A stretch of DNA of 64,000 nucleotides. It comes from Marinospirillum celere. GTDB lineage: Bacteria; Pseudomonadota; Gammaproteobacteria; Pseudomonadales; Halomonadaceae. The position numbers and the translations under genes are program-made. The notes below the pieces were generated by a model, which searched no databases, had not been told where the DNA came from, and worked only from the letters and a program-made list of their open reading frames with translations. The DNA is taken from NCBI RefSeq assembly GCF_900112235.1, contig NZ_FOLH01000003.1, forward strand, positions 62,001 through 126,000. The letters are read 5' to 3'. Shown here in pieces: positions 16,745-25,773 of the stretch (the first letter of the stretch is position 1; the number at the start of each line of letters is the position of its first letter).

Positions 16745-17080
16745 TCAGAAGCGCAGCCGACCTGTCAGCACATCTTTTAGCATCACAAAGTCACCAGCAA
16801 AGCTATACAAAGGGTAAGTAAAGGTCGCAGGCCGGTTGTGCTCAAAGAAAAAATGCCCAACCCAGGCAAAGGCATAGCCGATAATGAGCACTGTAGGCAA
16901 CCAAAGCCACAGCCCCTGAACCACTAGAGTGATAGCTGCCAATAAACTTAAACTAGTTCCCACCACATGGAGACGTCGACAGGTGCGATTGGAGTGCTGC
17001 TCCAAGTAAAACGGATAAAACTCTGCAAAAGATTGGTAACGCTCTCCCTGAGGCTGCTTGTTCTCATTGTCATTCTGCAT
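16745..17080 (-). CDS. DUF962 (Mpo1-like) membrane protein
   Basis: A 111-residue protein of the DUF962/Mpo1 family. In yeast Mpo1 is an Fe(II)-dependent dioxygenase of fatty-acid alpha-oxidation. The family signature is clear: FYLEQHSNRTCRRLHVVGT at the N-terminal end, two hydrophobic helices (about 45-85), then GHFFFEHNRPATFTYPLYS. The spaced histidines in EQHSN, RLHVVG and GHFFFEHN are the expected iron ligands. The start codon follows GGAGAGGAG. The bacterial role is unproven. Confidence 0.88.
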   Translation of the reverse strand: MQNDNENKQPQGERYQSFAEFYPFYLEQHSNRTCRRLHVVGTSLSLLAAITLVVQGLWLWLPTVLIIGYAFAWVGHFFFEHNRPATFTYPLYSFAGDFVMLKDVLTGRLRF

Positions 17081-17276
17081 AGATGTATTCTCCTCTCCTA
17101 CTAATTGAATCCTTAGAGTGCCAGCCTTTCCAGCGCTAGTGTAACCCTGGCAAGAGCAAGCACAGCAATCGGCATCCCTTTTCGGTTTGAGTTGTTACAC
17201 AGCAGTAAGTTGGAAACCTCTGTGTAAACACAAAGCACGCCTGCCGTGCAGAGAACAATTGTTTGCTGACCTCCAT

Positions 17277-17306
17277 TTGCTGTCAGTCCACTTACAGGCG
17301 TAAAAT
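17277..17306 (+). promoter_or_regulatory. Candidate sigma-70 promoter for murI
   Basis: TTGCTG, an 18-base spacer, then TAAAAT, about 30 bases before the proposed murI start. The rest of the non-coding stretch 17081-17339 shows nothing else I can support. Confidence 0.4.
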
Positions 17307-17339
17307 GCACGTTTGTTTCTTCTGCCTTCAGGACTTATT

Positions 17340-18221
17340 TTGACCGCTGCCGTCTGCCCTACATCACAAGTTTTGCCTGGCCCGATTCTGGTATTTGATT
17401 CGGGCGTCGGTGGTTTGTCGATTGTGGAAGCCTTGCGTGAGCGAATGCCGGATCTACCGCTGACTTATGCCTGTGATAATGCCGCCTTTCCTTATGGCCT
17501 CAAATCGGATGCCTGGTTGTTGGAAAGAGTGCCCGAAGTGGTCGCGCGTTTGATTGAACAGGTGCAGCCTTGCTTGTTGGTGGTCGCCTGTAATACCGCC
17601 AGTACGGTGGTTTTGCCTGCCTTGCGTGAACGCTTTCAGTTGCCCGTGGTGGGTGTGGTGCCTGCGATCAAGCCAGCAGGGTTAATGACGCGCTCTGGGC
17701 ATATCGGTTTGCTAGCCACTCAGGGCACGATTCAGCGCCCCTATACGCAGCGCTTGATTGAAACCTTTGCCGGTGATTGTCAGGTGACGCGGGTAGGCAG
17801 TAACCGTCTGGTTGAATTGGCTGAGGAAGCCATGGCTGGTCGTGAAGTACCCGATGCCACCCTGCTGGAGATCTTGCAGCCGTTTCTGGAAGAGCCACGC
17901 CTGGACACCATGATTCTGGGCTGCACGCATTTTCCTCTGTTGCAAAAGCAGTTAGCCCGAGTCGCTGAAGAAGCCGGTGCCCAGCATTGGCAGTGGGTGG
18001 ATTCCGGCGCGGCCATTGCTCGGCGGGTACTGCATTTACTGGCCGAAGCCGGTTATCACGACCCCTGTTGTTCAGATACCTTTGCCCGCAGTTGCTGGCT
18101 AACGGCACCGTTAGAGCCCAGCAGTCAACTGCCCCTGGCTTTACGCACTTTTGGCTTCAATCAACTTCAGCAGTTATCCCTGTCGCAAGCTAGGCCTCAG
18201 ACAGCAACCCTAGACCACTAA
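17340..18221 (+). CDS. murI: Glutamate racemase
   Basis: About 293 residues; converts L- to D-glutamate for peptidoglycan. Both catalytic cysteines are present: VACNTASTVV in the first half and LGCTHFPLLQ in the second. The N-terminal FDSGVGGLSIVEAL supplies the conserved aspartate and serine. There is no ATG or GTG before the first motif. I place the start at TTG because AGGA lies about six bases upstream; another in-frame TTG nine codons earlier has no good ribosome site. Weak TTG starts keep expression low. It is followed closely by trmA. Confidence 0.9.
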   Translation: MTAAVCPTSQVLPGPILVFDSGVGGLSIVEALRERMPDLPLTYACDNAAFPYGLKSDAWLLERVPEVVARLIEQVQPCLLVVACNTASTVVLPALRERFQLPVVGVVPAIKPAGLMTRSGHIGLLATQGTIQRPYTQRLIETFAGDCQVTRVGSNRLVELAEEAMAGREVPDATLLEILQPFLEEPRLDTMILGCTHFPLLQKQLARVAEEAGAQHWQWVDSGAAIARRVLHLLAEAGYHDPCCSDTFARSCWLTAPLEPSSQLPLALRTFGFNQLQQLSLSQARPQTATLDH

Positions 18222-18252
18222 ACCTTCCATTCCAGAGAGTTTTTCTACAATT

Positions 18253-19395
18253 ATGGCTTCCACCCTGCCCCAGGTGACCCCCGAACTTTATCCTCAGTTA
18301 CTCGATGCCAAGGCTCAACGCCTCAAAGCGCTTTTTCAGGCCTTCAATCCACCTGAGCTGGAAGTCTTTGCTTCGCCACCCAGTCATTACCGGATGCGTA
18401 CTGAGTTTCGGGTTTGGCATGAAGGTGAGGATCTTTTCTACATCATGTTTGAGGTGGGCGAAGACCCGAAAAAGGATCGTCGTCAGGTGCGCATGGATAA
18501 CTACCCGGTGGCCAGTGAAGCCATTAATGACTTGATGCCCAAGCTGCTGGATGCCATTCGTGATCGCCCACTGCTCAGGCGCAAGCTGTTTCAGGTGGAA
18601 TTTCTTGGCAGCCTGTCCGGGGAAATGCTGATCTCGATGATCTATCACCGCAAGCTGGACGAAGAATGGGAAGTGGCCGCTCGCCAACTTCAGGATGAAT
18701 TGGGGGTGATGCTGATTGGTCGTGCGCGCAAGCAGAAGATCGTACTGGAACGGGATTATGTGCTGGAAAAGCTACAGGTCGGTGAGCGCCAGCTAACTTA
18801 CAAGCAGGTGGAAGGCAGCTTCACCCAGCCCAATGCCCGTGTCTGTGAACAGATGCTGGCCTGGGCACGCGATGTCAGTGCACCTTTAGAAGCGCCTGTA
18901 GGAGCGCAGTCCCTGCGCGATCAACACCTGCGCGATCTGGTGGAGCTTTATTGCGGCAACGGCAACTTTACCCTGGCGCTGGCGGAGAACTTTCGCAAGC
19001 TCTTGGGTACGGAAATCAGCCGCACTTCCGTGGCTGCTGGCCAGTACAATATTGAAGCCAATGGCATTGATAATGTCCGCATTGAGCGGATGTCTGCCGA
19101 GGATTTTTCTGCTGGCCTGCAAGACCCGGAATCCAAGGCTGCGGTTAAATTCAACCTGGCCGAGTATGACTTTTCCACCGTGCTGGTTGACCCGCCGCGT
19201 GCCGGACTGGATGCCGCCACCCTGGAGCAGGTCAGCCGTTATGAGCGGATTATTTATATTTCCTGCAACCCTGAAACCCTGGCCGAAAACCTGGAAACCC
19301 TGAGCAAAACCCACTCAATCCAGCGTTTTGCCTTCTTCGACCAATTCCCCTACACCGACCATGCCGAAGCCGGGGTTTATTTGGTAAAGCGTTAG
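18253..19395 (+). CDS. trmA: tRNA (uracil-54,C5)-methyltransferase
   Basis: A 380-residue SAM-dependent enzyme that makes ribothymidine at position 54 of tRNA, slightly longer than E. coli TrmA (366). SAM-binding motif I is DLVELYCGNGNFTLALAENF. The DPPRAGLD motif carries the catalytic region, the nucleophilic cysteine sits in IYISCNPETLAENL, and the C-terminal YTDHAEAGVYLVKR holds the general-base glutamate region. No iron-sulfur cysteine cluster is visible, separating it from RlmD. Its stop overlaps the stop of the convergent FAD-oxidoreductase gene. Confidence 0.95.
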   Translation: MASTLPQVTPELYPQLLDAKAQRLKALFQAFNPPELEVFASPPSHYRMRTEFRVWHEGEDLFYIMFEVGEDPKKDRRQVRMDNYPVASEAINDLMPKLLDAIRDRPLLRRKLFQVEFLGSLSGEMLISMIYHRKLDEEWEVAARQLQDELGVMLIGRARKQKIVLERDYVLEKLQVGERQLTYKQVEGSFTQPNARVCEQMLAWARDVSAPLEAPVGAQSLRDQHLRDLVELYCGNGNFTLALAENFRKLLGTEISRTSVAAGQYNIEANGIDNVRIERMSAEDFSAGLQDPESKAAVKFNLAEYDFSTVLVDPPRAGLDAATLEQVSRYERIIYISCNPETLAENLETLSKTHSIQRFAFFDQFPYTDHAEAGVYLVKR

Positions 19396-20621
19396 TCCAG
19401 TAGCTTGACGACGGCTTCGGCTGAGGCCACAGCGGATTCCAGCAGGGGCACGCCTTCACTGGCCCAGGAGCCGCAGAAAAAGACTTTACGACCTGGTTGC
19501 TGGTGCCAGGCATTCAGCTGACGATAGACCTGAGCCATGCCGGTGTGAACAACGGCTCTTTGTAGCGGAATACAGGCCAGAGTATCATCGGCGCGGGGTT
19601 CGTAGAGCGGATTCCAGGTCTGGAAGATGGGTGGCTTGCCTTCCAGGGTGGGTTCCACGGCATTAACCCAAACGGTAAACATGGGCTTGCGCAGTTGTTC
19701 GTCCATTTGGAAGTTTAATGCCGTCCAGTCATCACGCCTGGCCGGCATGAAGCGTTCATCACGATGAATCCAAAGCTCGCCGGAATCATAACGCACCCGA
19801 TCCAGCAACCGGCGTTCCAGGGCAAATTGCTGCTCGTCCAGAAAATCCAGTTGATTGGTTTGCAGCGCCAGGATAACCCGGTCGAAGAGTCCGCCTTCAC
19901 CGCGTTCATTTTCAACACGCACCTGATCCTCTTCATAGCAGACGCGCTTAATAGGGCTGCCGGAATAAAGGGGCAAACCTTCGGCCAAGCCCTGAACCAG
20001 TGCGGAAGTACCGCCCTTCAGCCGACACAGGGAGCCATTATGAAGAATACCATCCAGAAGCTGTAAAAGCTGACCAGCAGGCCAGGCGAGCAGATGCCTT
20101 TCTTCACAGGTACAAATGGTGGTCAGAATCGGTAGTATCAAACCGCGCCAGAACAGCGAGTCCAGTTGCTGGCGATCAAGCAGCTCTTCCAAAGTCTGGC
20201 CTTCAGCACCTCCATCCAGCCGGTTTGTCAGCTGTTTGAGTTTTTTCAGACCCAGCGCCAAGCGCAGGCTTTTAATATTTAAATAGCGCCAGGAACCGGC
20301 AAAGGGCACTTCCGTACCCGGAAAAGGGCCACTGCGAAACCAGGTTTGCTGACTCACCCAACTACAAGACAACCAGGTCGGACTGCGAAAACTCCCCACT
20401 CCTACCTCTTCGGCCAATTGCAATACACTCGGCCAAGCCTCTGGACTCATCACCCTTAAGGGTGCATCCACGCGCCCTCCGTCGACTTCCAGCATATGTG
20501 CATCCATTCCATAACCCTGCCAAGCTTCAAATAGCGTCACCTGATGCCCTAGCTGGCGACTACGATAAGCAGCGGCTAAACCCGCCATACCACTACCAAT
20601 GACGGCAACCGATAACGACAT
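19392..20621 (-). CDS. FAD/NAD(P)-binding amine oxidase-like oxidoreductase
   Basis: A 409-residue flavoprotein of the protoporphyrinogen-oxidase/amine-oxidase superfamily. The N-terminal dinucleotide-binding motif reads VIGSGMAGLAAAYRSRQLGHQVTLFEA, ending in the glutamate that binds FAD ribose. A second FAD region appears near the C-terminus (KVFFCGSWASEGVPLLESAVASAEAVV). The protein is cytoplasmic. Relatives are often annotated as COG2907-type FAD proteins in fatty-acid or photolyase contexts; no such partner lies here. Substrate unknown. Confidence 0.82.
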   Translation of the reverse strand: MSLSVAVIGSGMAGLAAAYRSRQLGHQVTLFEAWQGYGMDAHMLEVDGGRVDAPLRVMSPEAWPSVLQLAEEVGVGSFRSPTWLSCSWVSQQTWFRSGPFPGTEVPFAGSWRYLNIKSLRLALGLKKLKQLTNRLDGGAEGQTLEELLDRQQLDSLFWRGLILPILTTICTCEERHLLAWPAGQLLQLLDGILHNGSLCRLKGGTSALVQGLAEGLPLYSGSPIKRVCYEEDQVRVENERGEGGLFDRVILALQTNQLDFLDEQQFALERRLLDRVRYDSGELWIHRDERFMPARRDDWTALNFQMDEQLRKPMFTVWVNAVEPTLEGKPPIFQTWNPLYEPRADDTLACIPLQRAVVHTGMAQVYRQLNAWHQQPGRKVFFCGSWASEGVPLLESAVASAEAVVKLLD

Positions 20622-20679
20622 GGTTTCTCCTTAATCAATAAAACACCTATTCATCCTAGCAGGCTGCTAGATGAGAGGC

Positions 20680-21108
20680 TTAGTTTTCCCCCTGCAAAGT
20701 AGCAACCACTCGGCGGCTGCCACCCTGGTTGCGGTGCTCACAGAGGTAGACCCCTTGCCAGGTGCCTAGGTTCAAGTGTCCATCGGTGATGGGCAGGGTC
20801 AGTGAGGGGCCAAGCAGGCTGGTTTTGAAGTGGGCAGGTAGGTCGTCGCTGCCTTCGTAGGTGTGTTCATAACCTGGCTGGTTTTCCGGCACCAGGCGGT
20901 TGAAGAAGACTTCAAAGTCGCGCCTGACGGCGGGATCGGCATTTTCATTGACGGTTAGAGAAGCTGAAGTGTGTTGAATAAACAGATGCAGCAAACCGCA
21001 GCGGACTTGTTGAATTTCCGGTAATTGGGCCAGCACTTCATCCGTAATCAGGTGAAAGCCGCGTTTCCTGGGTTGAAGTTGCAGCGTTGTTTGTGTCCAG
21101 TAAGACAT
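20680..21108 (-). CDS. yjbQ: YjbQ/UPF0047 family protein
   Basis: A 142-residue protein of the UPF0047 family. E. coli YjbQ has weak thiamine-phosphate synthase activity. The family motif [19 protein letters not shown] (about residues 47-65) and the C-terminal [16 protein letters not shown] contain the conserved histidines, glutamate and arginine. I choose the ATG behind GGGGGTAGGC; an ATG four codons upstream directly abuts the norR stop (TAAATG). It is the last gene of the minus-strand run that begins at moxR. Confidence 0.9.
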   Translation of the reverse strand: MSYWTQTTLQLQPRKRGFHLITDEVLAQLPEIQQVRCGLLHLFIQHTSASLTVNENADPAVRRDFEVFFNRLVPENQPGYEHTYEGSDDLPAHFKTSLLGPSLTLPITDGHLNLGTWQGVYLCEHRNQGGSRRVVATLQGEN

Positions 21109-21120
21109 GCCTACCCCCAT

Positions 21121-22653
21121 TTATTTCAAATTCAATCTTTTTGCCAGTTTATGTAGGTTGCTGGAATCCACATCCAGTAGGCGCGCAGCTTTTGACCAGG
21201 AGCCTTGCGTGGTTTCCAGGGCTTGTTGAATTGCCTGGCGCTGGCAGAGTTCAACCTGTTGCTTTAAAGGCAGCAAAGAAGGACTCCCTGCCTGTTGTTG
21301 TTCTGTTGGTTCTGACGCTGGGCTAGGTTCTATATCCAGGTCAAGTTCTTTAGGCTCCAGGGTAATCCAGCCATTGCCAGTGGAGTTCTGACGCGCCAGA
21401 GTTTTCAGGGCGGCCCGGCTGATCACATGCTCCAGTTCGCGAACATTACCCGGCCAGGGATACTGCAGCAGGGCTTTTTCTGCCGCTGAGGAAAGCCGTA
21501 GGCAGCGCAACCCCAAACGTCGGGCATTGAGTTCCAGAAAGTGTCCAGCCAGAAGCAGAATATCTTCTGGCCTTTCGCGTAGCGGTGGCAGGGGCACTGG
21601 ATAAACCGACAGACGGTGATAAAGGTCAGCACGAAAATCACCGTTTCTGACCCCTTCCTGTAAATTACGATTGGTGGCCGCCAGGATGCGCACATCCACC
21701 TGACGCGTGGCATCCGAACCCAGACGCTGGATTTCACCACTTTGCAGAACACGCAGCAATTTGGCTTGAATGCTTAGTGGCAACTCTCCCACTTCATCCA
21801 GCAACAGGGTGCCACCATTAGCCGCTTCAAACTTGCCTGGCCTGTCTTGGTTGGCACCGGAAAAAGCACCCTTGCTATGCCCAAAGAGTTCGCTTTCTGC
21901 CAGAGATTCCGGCAACGCAGCGCAGTTAATATGTACCAGCGGTTTTTGCGCACGTTGCGAATGCTGGTGAACAAAGCGGGCAAAAAGTTCTTTACCGACC
22001 CCGGTTTCACCCAGCAGCAAGAGCGGCAAATCAGATTGAGCAACAACATCTAATTCCTGTAAAAGCCTTGTCACTAGCGGACTTTGGGCAATAATCTCAG
22101 AGCTGCCAGAAGAGGCGGAAGCCATAAAAATATCTTTCTGGCGTGACAGGCCACGCAAGCTCGTACGCTCCTGTTCCAGCTGAGTCATACGAATCAGCGC
22201 TTCAACCAACAGAGTGAGGTATTGCAGTTTTTCTTTAGCCGTTGCGTCAAAGGTGCCTGCATTCAACGAGTCCAGAGTGAGGAGGCCCCAAAGCTGACCA
22301 TCCAAATAAAGACTCGTGCCCATACAGTCATGCACAGGCAAAGGCTGGCCTTCCAGAGAATCCAATAAACCATCATAGGGGTCTGGCAAGGGTGTCTGGG
22401 GTTCGAACAATAAAGGATCACGTTGTTCAAGAATGGCTGCCAGACGCGGATGCTGACTGATTTTAAAGCGCCGGCCCAAGGCTTCCTTGACCAGCCCTTC
22501 CACAGCAAGAGGCCTTAACTGGTCCTCTTCTTTTTTTAGCAGGGCAACAGCACCACACTGAAATTCTTCTTTTAGGTTACGAAGCAAGCGCTGAAAGCGA
22601 ATGGCCTGAGGCAGATTTGTTGTCAAATCAGCTAGCAGTAACGAACTCAGCAT
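21121..22653 (-). CDS. norR: NorR-like nitric-oxide-responsive sigma-54 activator
   Basis: A 510-residue bacterial enhancer-binding protein: GAF sensor (about 15-160), AAA+ ATPase (about 185-425; Walker A GETGVGKE at 215-222, Walker B LLLDEV at 284-289) and a Fis-type helix-turn-helix at the end ([22 protein letters not shown]). The GAF domain aligns closely with my memory of E. coli NorR. It keeps HPR (R70), LPDPYDGL (D91, D94), a cysteine at 110 and LTLD (D128), the residues implicated in the mononuclear iron site that binds NO. The sigma-54 contact loop reads GAFSGA, not GAFTGA. No norVW, norBC or hmp gene is adjacent; it follows batD by 25 bases. Confidence 0.85.
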   Translation of the reverse strand: MLSSLLLADLTTNLPQAIRFQRLLRNLKEEFQCGAVALLKKEEDQLRPLAVEGLVKEALGRRFKISQHPRLAAILEQRDPLLFEPQTPLPDPYDGLLDSLEGQPLPVHDCMGTSLYLDGQLWGLLTLDSLNAGTFDATAKEKLQYLTLLVEALIRMTQLEQERTSLRGLSRQKDIFMASASSGSSEIIAQSPLVTRLLQELDVVAQSDLPLLLLGETGVGKELFARFVHQHSQRAQKPLVHINCAALPESLAESELFGHSKGAFSGANQDRPGKFEAANGGTLLLDEVGELPLSIQAKLLRVLQSGEIQRLGSDATRQVDVRILAATNRNLQEGVRNGDFRADLYHRLSVYPVPLPPLRERPEDILLLAGHFLELNARRLGLRCLRLSSAAEKALLQYPWPGNVRELEHVISRAALKTLARQNSTGNGWITLEPKELDLDIEPSPASEPTEQQQAGSPSLLPLKQQVELCQRQAIQQALETTQGSWSKAARLLDVDSSNLHKLAKRLNLK

Positions 22654-22678
22654 GGTTCTGGCCGTATCTCCGATCAGG

Positions 22679-24184
22679 TTAGGGATTCAAGGGTGGCAGC
22701 GGAGTGGTTACTGACGTTGCTTGAGTCGCCAGCAGTTGCTGCTTAATAGCCTTGCGTGTGGGCAGTTTGCCTGCTGCTGCCTGGACCAGTAAAGGCTGAG
22801 CCTGTTCTTCCAGGTTGAAGCGTCTAACCAGTTCCAGCAATTCAGCATGGCTCCAGGTTTCCGGCCCTTCTTTTAGATGTTTTTTCAGGCGTTGGCGCGC
22901 TTCTGCCTGGTAGATCTTCCAGGCAGAAGCAGCTAATGAAACCAGCAAAAAGCCAGCCAATAAAAAGATCAATAAACGCGACCAGTTGGGCGGTGGGGTC
23001 GCACTTTCGGATTCAATGGCAGTATAAGGAGCTTGTAACGGACCTCTGAGCGACGCTTGAACGGGCAACACTGGCAGACGAATTTCTTCTGTCCTAAGCT
23101 GTCGGGCACCTGTATCCCACCAGTGTACTTTCAAGGGGGGTAATTCCAGTTTTCCTTCCTGTTGTGGATAAACCAGTAGGCGCTGGGTCAAACTGGCGGC
23201 AAGATAACCATCTATCACCCGATCACGACGCTGTTCCGCCAGAGGCTCCACCCGAACGCCAGGAAAGGTTAACGATTGGAATACAGGCAGATTGCGTGCC
23301 TGCTGGCCGACAGCATCAAATTCTATAACCAGTTCCAGGGGTTCATCAACCAAGGCTCTATTGGGTGATCCCTGCCAATGGGCAGCCAGTACCAAGCCTT
23401 GCGCAGGCAGCCAGGCCGCATTTTCGGGCCAGTCTTCAGGAAAGGGTAAGAGGGTTAGTTCTATCTCCGAGGTTTCTGCCTGATAGCGATCCGCTTCGCC
23501 CCGGCCGGGAAAATCCAAACGGCTGGAAAAATAGCGCGGTAGAATGCGCACTTCTTCTGATGAACTAACTTGAATGATTTCACGCCAGCGGGCTTCTTGC
23601 CAGTTGACCCCTCTTTGATTGAAGCCTTGCTCTTGTTCACTCAGGGTACGTGCCTGACCGCCTTCCACTTCCATCGGGCTGAGTCTGGGTTCTCTTGGGT
23701 AGCCTTGGTAGCGAATAATCAATTCATAGAGCAGGGCTTCACCGGGATAAACTTCTGTACGATCTACCCGATGTTCCATTTCCAAGGGCTGGCTGATTCG
23801 CCTTAGTGGCTGGGTCTGCTGAGGGGCCGCCTGGATATCCAAACGTAGCTGCTGGGCCGGGCGCCCATCGACGCGCAGGGGTGGCAGGCTTAACTCCCTG
23901 TCACGACTTAGGGCATCCTTATGCTGCCAGCGCAACTGCCAACGATGCTGGTAAAAGCCGCGTGGCAAGCGTTCAACCTGATGTTCTTTGCTGATTAATT
24001 CCAGGTGTTCTTCCCAGGCTTGGGGCCAGCGCAGCTCCAGCTCTTCTGGCCGGCTGCTGCGGGTTTCAACCAGCATTTCCAGCTCTCCACCCGCCTGAAT
24101 ACGGGGCTTATCCAGGGTCATTAATACGGCCTGAACCGGTGATGCAATTAAGATGCCAAAGAGCAGGAGCCAGAAGTTTTTCAT
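22679..24184 (-). CDS. batD: BatD-like protein
   Basis: A 501-residue membrane-anchored protein of the BatD (oxygen tolerance) family. A signal peptide (about 1-19, ending SPVQA) leads into a beta-rich periplasmic region with the typical LDKPRIQAGGELEMLVET opening and the central RTEVYPGEALLYELIIRY motif. One transmembrane helix (about 405-428) precedes a charged cytoplasmic tail. Bat proteins form a membrane complex with a MoxR ATPase and VWA proteins, thought to aid folding or stress tolerance of envelope proteins. It overlaps the preceding gene by four bases. Confidence 0.9.
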   Translation of the reverse strand: MKNFWLLLFGILIASPVQAVLMTLDKPRIQAGGELEMLVETRSSRPEELELRWPQAWEEHLELISKEHQVERLPRGFYQHRWQLRWQHKDALSRDRELSLPPLRVDGRPAQQLRLDIQAAPQQTQPLRRISQPLEMEHRVDRTEVYPGEALLYELIIRYQGYPREPRLSPMEVEGGQARTLSEQEQGFNQRGVNWQEARWREIIQVSSSEEVRILPRYFSSRLDFPGRGEADRYQAETSEIELTLLPFPEDWPENAAWLPAQGLVLAAHWQGSPNRALVDEPLELVIEFDAVGQQARNLPVFQSLTFPGVRVEPLAEQRRDRVIDGYLAASLTQRLLVYPQQEGKLELPPLKVHWWDTGARQLRTEEIRLPVLPVQASLRGPLQAPYTAIESESATPPPNWSRLLIFLLAGFLLVSLAASAWKIYQAEARQRLKKHLKEGPETWSHAELLELVRRFNLEEQAQPLLVQAAAGKLPTRKAIKQQLLATQATSVTTPLPPLNP

Positions 24185-25773
24185 GACTCCCTCTCCCTCA
24201 GCTCATTCCGAAAACGATTGCGCAGTAAACGCCAGGGGTCTTCCTGAAGTTGCTCAAGGGTTTCCTGCTGCTCTTGGTTCAAAGGCAGGCAATCCGGGCA
24301 TTGGGCGCGCTGGGGCTGCCAATCTCTGGGTTGATCGCTGGGGTCTTCCTGGCTGTCTTGCGGAGCCGGTTCTTGGGCTTGGGCATCCCCACATAAACCT
24401 GCCAGGTTTTCTTTAGAAGGCAGTGGCTTGTCACTAGCAAGGTGCTGTGCAAGCTGATAATTAATGCAGTTATCTTCACGCTCCGGATCTTCGGCTTTAA
24501 CCTCCTGAAAGTAGTCCAAAGCCTTTTCTGGCTGTTCTGCAAATAGCCAGGCGGTTCCTGTATTGAACAATAGATCCAGGCGCTTTTGGGGAACGGCAGG
24601 TAGCTGCTTGATGGCCTCTTCATAGGCCAGGGCAGCCTGGGTGTAATCGCCCAGTTGAAACCAGGCCTCAGCCAGTAAACGAGGTTTCGATGTTTTATCC
24701 AGTGTTTGCTGAGGCTCTGCATTACGTAGCGCTTGCCAAGCTTGGTAATCTTGGTTTTGCCAGGCCCAGGCGGATGGTGAAGCTAGCAACAGTTGACCTG
24801 CCGCAGCCATAGACAAGAGTAAGGTGAAGGGGTGACGCAGCTTGAAGGATGCAGGCCAGGGTTGCCCCAGGTATTGCCAGAGCACAAGCAAAAGAGCGGG
24901 AATCAGTAACCAATGTCCCCATTCACGAAACGCTTCCAGCTGGGCTGTTTGCTGTTGACTGGCCGGTCCGGTGGCCCGGTTGATTTGTTCCAGGTAATCC
25001 GTTGCTTGACGTGGAGTGATCAGAGTTAGCGGCAAACCTTCGACACTGGCTTCCTGCTGCCGACTGATTTCGTCATTCGTCAGTATTAACAAAAGTTCAG
25101 CTGCAGCCGGTTTGGCTTCCAGTAGTCGCTGCAGGTTTGCTGTCGATGGCAAGCGGTCGGTTACCCAGAGCCAATAGAGCGCGGCGTTCCCTGCTTTACC
25201 CTCAGCAACCAGGCCGGTTTGACTAGCTAAGCGCAAAGCTTCACCGGGTTCATCACCACCTCTGGGCATAACTGTCGGGTGAGTCAGGCTCATTAATTGT
25301 CTTAGGGTTGCCGCATCGGGTGTCATGGGGCTGGCTAGATGAGCACTGCCTGCATAGAAAATCAGTGCGGTTTGCCCTTGTTGGCGATTATTCAAAAAAG
25401 GCACCAGCAGCTGCTGGCTGGCTTCCAATAATCGCATCGCATCAACCTGCCCGCGCTCTGGTGGAGCCAGGCGCTGAATGATTACAACTTCCTGGTGCAG
25501 TCGCTGTGCACTACTCAAATCAATAGAAGAGCCAGGGCCACTTAAGACCAGGGTAAACAGCAGAGCAAGCAGGCCAGCCAGCAAAGGTTCGGGCAGACGG
25601 TTTGAGGTTGATTGTGAGGCTTGGCCGGTTAATAAGCGTTTGGCCAAGCCTGGTGGTAACAGCTCTTGCCATCGACTCTCGTGAAAGTGCCGAAAGGCCA
25701 AGCGCAACAACCAGAAAATCAAGGGCGCCAGCAGAAGCAACCAGGGGCGGGCAAAACCATCAAACATAGGCAC
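24181..25773 (-). CDS. BatB/BatC-like VWA-TPR membrane protein with degenerate metal site
   Basis: A 530-residue fusion of a BatB-type VWA protein and a BatC-type TPR protein. Two N-terminal helices precede the VWA-like domain (about 90-285), another helix follows (about 285-335), and then TPR units (about 350-450, e.g. AEAWFQLGDYTQAALAYEEA and TGTAWLFAEQPEKALDYFQ) and a Q/E/D-rich tail. The MIDAS motif DxSxS expected after the first strand is replaced by QRLAPPE, and the usual threonine loop reads MPRGGDEPGEALRLA. Only the aspartate of LWVTDRLPS remains. The metal site is therefore probably lost. It overlaps both neighbouring genes. Confidence 0.85.
   Translation of the reverse strand: MPMFDGFARPWLLLLAPLIFWLLRLAFRHFHESRWQELLPPGLAKRLLTGQASQSTSNRLPEPLLAGLLALLFTLVLSGPGSSIDLSSAQRLHQEVVIIQRLAPPERGQVDAMRLLEASQQLLVPFLNNRQQGQTALIFYAGSAHLASPMTPDAATLRQLMSLTHPTVMPRGGDEPGEALRLASQTGLVAEGKAGNAALYWLWVTDRLPSTANLQRLLEAKPAAAELLLILTNDEISRQQEASVEGLPLTLITPRQATDYLEQINRATGPASQQQTAQLEAFREWGHWLLIPALLLVLWQYLGQPWPASFKLRHPFTLLLSMAAAGQLLLASPSAWAWQNQDYQAWQALRNAEPQQTLDKTSKPRLLAEAWFQLGDYTQAALAYEEAIKQLPAVPQKRLDLLFNTGTAWLFAEQPEKALDYFQEVKAEDPEREDNCINYQLAQHLASDKPLPSKENLAGLCGDAQAQEPAPQDSQEDPSDQPRDWQPQRAQCPDCLPLNQEQQETLEQLQEDPWRLLRNRFRNELRERES

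Noticed and set aside
17668-18108. 146-codon minus-strand frame within murI
   Set aside because: Shadow of the catalytic region of glutamate racemase.
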